Positions 12,598 through 13,776 of a stretch of DNA of 13,776 nucleotides are shown here, in pieces. Positions within the stretch are counted from its first letter, which is position 1. Every line of letters starts with the position of its first letter. The notes under the pieces were generated by a model. It made no database searches. It was not told the DNA's origin and worked only from the letters and a program-made list of their open reading frames with translations. The translations under genes were made by a program, and so were the position numbers. Source of the DNA: IMCC26207 sp044357715 (lineage in GTDB: Bacteria > Actinomycetota > Acidimicrobiia > Acidimicrobiales > Microtrichaceae); NCBI GenBank assembly GCA_044357715.1, contig JBIKPA010000055.1, forward strand, positions 1 through 13,776, given 5' to 3'.

Positions 12598-13776
12598 TCA
12601 TTCTCCTTCGGCTGATTCCCCGGAAGTAGCTGACTCGGCTCGGGTGGAACGTCCCGATCGCAACTCGTAACGGTCCCTCACTCCCGATGCCGAGCAGGCA
12701 CCATCATTTTTGGCAGATGCTTGCTCTAATTCGGCATCTAACAATGGGCTTGCAGCGCTGAACACTCCCCATGGGCTCTCACACCCGGGGACTACCCAAG
12801 CGTGGCTCATCCAGCCTTTTGAACCGTCGCTCTTTAGTCCACCGATAGCAGCGCACTCCTCTGCAGTCAGCGTTGAATCGCCAATAACGCCAACTCCGGG
12901 CTTGTTGCATAACCCCACATGGCGGTGTGAGTGGTCATTCGCTCCAGTGAAGCCTTGGCTTGGCTCGGCTTGGCCCGGCTGAATCATGTAGTAGCTCAGG
13001 CCAACGACCCGAGCATCAGGGCTGTTTCCGTCATAGAGAATCATCTCTGGCTGGTCAATCTGGAATTTTCCGTCAACGATGCCGAACTTCATGTAATGCG
13101 CCGCAATACCCGGTACGTAGAACGTCACTCGCTCCCAGCCTGCCGCCATGGCATCTGCAGCAGTTGGGTATTTGAGCGCAGTTGCTCGGGCTAGTGACAG
13201 CTCTGCGTCCAAGGTGTCGCACTGCTTCTGATCCACCATTGCAGTCCACGGTTGCGGGCCGGCGTGGCCGCCGTGGCCTTCGTTGTCCGATGGAGCAGCA
13301 GAAGAACTAGCGTGACCATGGCCTCCACCAGCGCCACCAGAAGTCGCCATGTTGCCCATCCATCGAGTCCACGCTTCGTAATCGGCGGGCGTCGCATCCG
13401 ACAAACTCACAATCAAACCGGCCGCTGCGCCCTCTCCGCCAGAACTCAGCGAAGTAGCTGAGATCAACTTATCTAGCCCCTCGGAACCACGCCCTTGCAT
13501 GGGGTCCTCTCCAGCCACCATCTGATTGAGCGTCGGTGCAGCAGTTACCTGCATGGTCCCGCCGCCGTAGGTATCGACTCCTAGTTTGGCTGCATCATCC
13601 CAGTAGGACTGCGGATTAAACCCCAAATCACAACGGGCAAGGTCAATAGCGGCCATCTGAGCTACATGCGCTGCCCCAGAGGTTCCCCCTGAAGAACCAT
13701 GATCTGCATGGCCGTCCATGACCCCAGCAGCGGTCCCCTCTGCATGAGTGCCATGAGAAGACGCATCGGGGCTCAC
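12598..13776 (-). CDS. His-rich exported-type protein of unknown function (5' part beyond right edge)
   Basis: At least 392 residues are visible. The frame is open to the window end, where a GTG happens to lie at the boundary, so the true start and any signal peptide are probably outside. The visible N-terminal third has His/Gly/Asp clusters (HGTHAEG, DGHADHG, GGHGHAS, GHGGHAG) around a segment LARCDLGFNPQSYWDDA. The second half has a pattern I associate with a family of actinobacterial exported proteins: ALKYPTAADAMAAGWE, then AHYMKFGIVDGKF, PEMILYDG, VVGLSYYMI, then NDHSHRHVGLC, GVIGD, and GWMSHAWVVPGCESPWGVFS. The many His residues suggest metal binding, which is unproven. It is followed after 15 nt by the fucose synthase gene, so it may head or belong to that operon. 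The last 40 residues are charged and low in complexity. Confidence 0.75.
   Translation of the reverse strand: MSPDASSHGTHAEGTAAGVMDGHADHGSSGGTSGAAHVAQMAAIDLARCDLGFNPQSYWDDAAKLGVDTYGGGTMQVTAAPTLNQMVAGEDPMQGRGSEGLDKLISATSLSSGGEGAAAGLIVSLSDATPADYEAWTRWMGNMATSGGAGGGHGHASSSAAPSDNEGHGGHAGPQPWTAMVDQKQCDTLDAELSLARATALKYPTAADAMAAGWERVTFYVPGIAAHYMKFGIVDGKFQIDQPEMILYDGNSPDARVVGLSYYMIQPGQAEPSQGFTGANDHSHRHVGLCNKPGVGVIGDSTLTAEECAAIGGLKSDGSKGWMSHAWVVPGCESPWGVFSAASPLLDAELEQASAKNDGACSASGVRDRYELRSGRSTRAESATSGESAEGE

Noticed and set aside
12950..12980. GGCTTGGCTCGG-like short repeats near the right end
   Set aside because: Low-complexity reading of a Gln/Gly/Ala/Pro stretch inside a coding frame, with no longer repeat structure.

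Overview
The window looks like chromosomal DNA from an actinobacterium. The evidence is GTG and TTG starts, Thr/Ser-rich extracytoplasmic linkers, a LAxTG-type wall-sorting tail, leaderless-looking starts and base composition in the mid-50s percent G+C by eye. Acidimicrobiia (the Ilumatobacter/Microthrix side) is my best guess, but that is inference. I see no CRISPR array, transposase, phage gene or restriction system.

Left region (1-2600, all minus strand): an ECF sigma factor, a translationally overlapping membrane-anchored anti-sigma-type protein, an exported acidic Ser/Thr-rich protein, and the N-terminal part of a Gmad2-type lipoprotein that runs off the left edge. The lipoprotein gene starts out of frame inside the preceding gene. 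Two promoters with the same architecture (CCCAAACCTTT, exactly 13 nt, CGTGTCTA) lie in front of the sigma gene and in front of the exported-protein gene. This strongly suggests an autoregulated envelope-stress regulon, and it is the most distinctive signal in the window. The sigma-gene promoter sits so close to the ATG that its mRNA should be leaderless.

Centre-left (2689-2998, plus strand): tRNA-Ser(GCU) and tRNA-Arg(ACG), both with encoded CCA, separated by a spacer with two hairpins and followed by a strong GC-rich hairpin terminator.

Main region (3123-10565, plus strand): an exopolysaccharide or capsule locus. In order it holds a small initiating phosphoglycosyl transferase, a WecG/TagA/CpsF (GT26) glycosyltransferase with a long C-terminal extension, a UDP-glucuronate decarboxylase-type enzyme, a secreted Ig-like protein with an LAATG wall-sorting tail, a multi-membrane-span DUF4012 protein, and a Wzz/BY-kinase fusion with a C-terminal Tyr-Gly repeat.

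Right region (10530-13776, minus strand, convergent): a His-rich exported-type protein cut by the right edge, then GDP-L-fucose synthase, a low-molecular-weight protein tyrosine phosphatase (TTG start) and a stand-alone LytR_C protein. The kinase and the LytR_C gene overlap tail to tail by 36 bp. The kinase and phosphatase form the expected Wzc/Wzb-like pair controlling polymer export, and the sugar enzymes supply UDP-xylose-type and GDP-fucose-type precursors. No flippase, polymerase or GDP-mannose dehydratase is present, so the pathway must be completed elsewhere.
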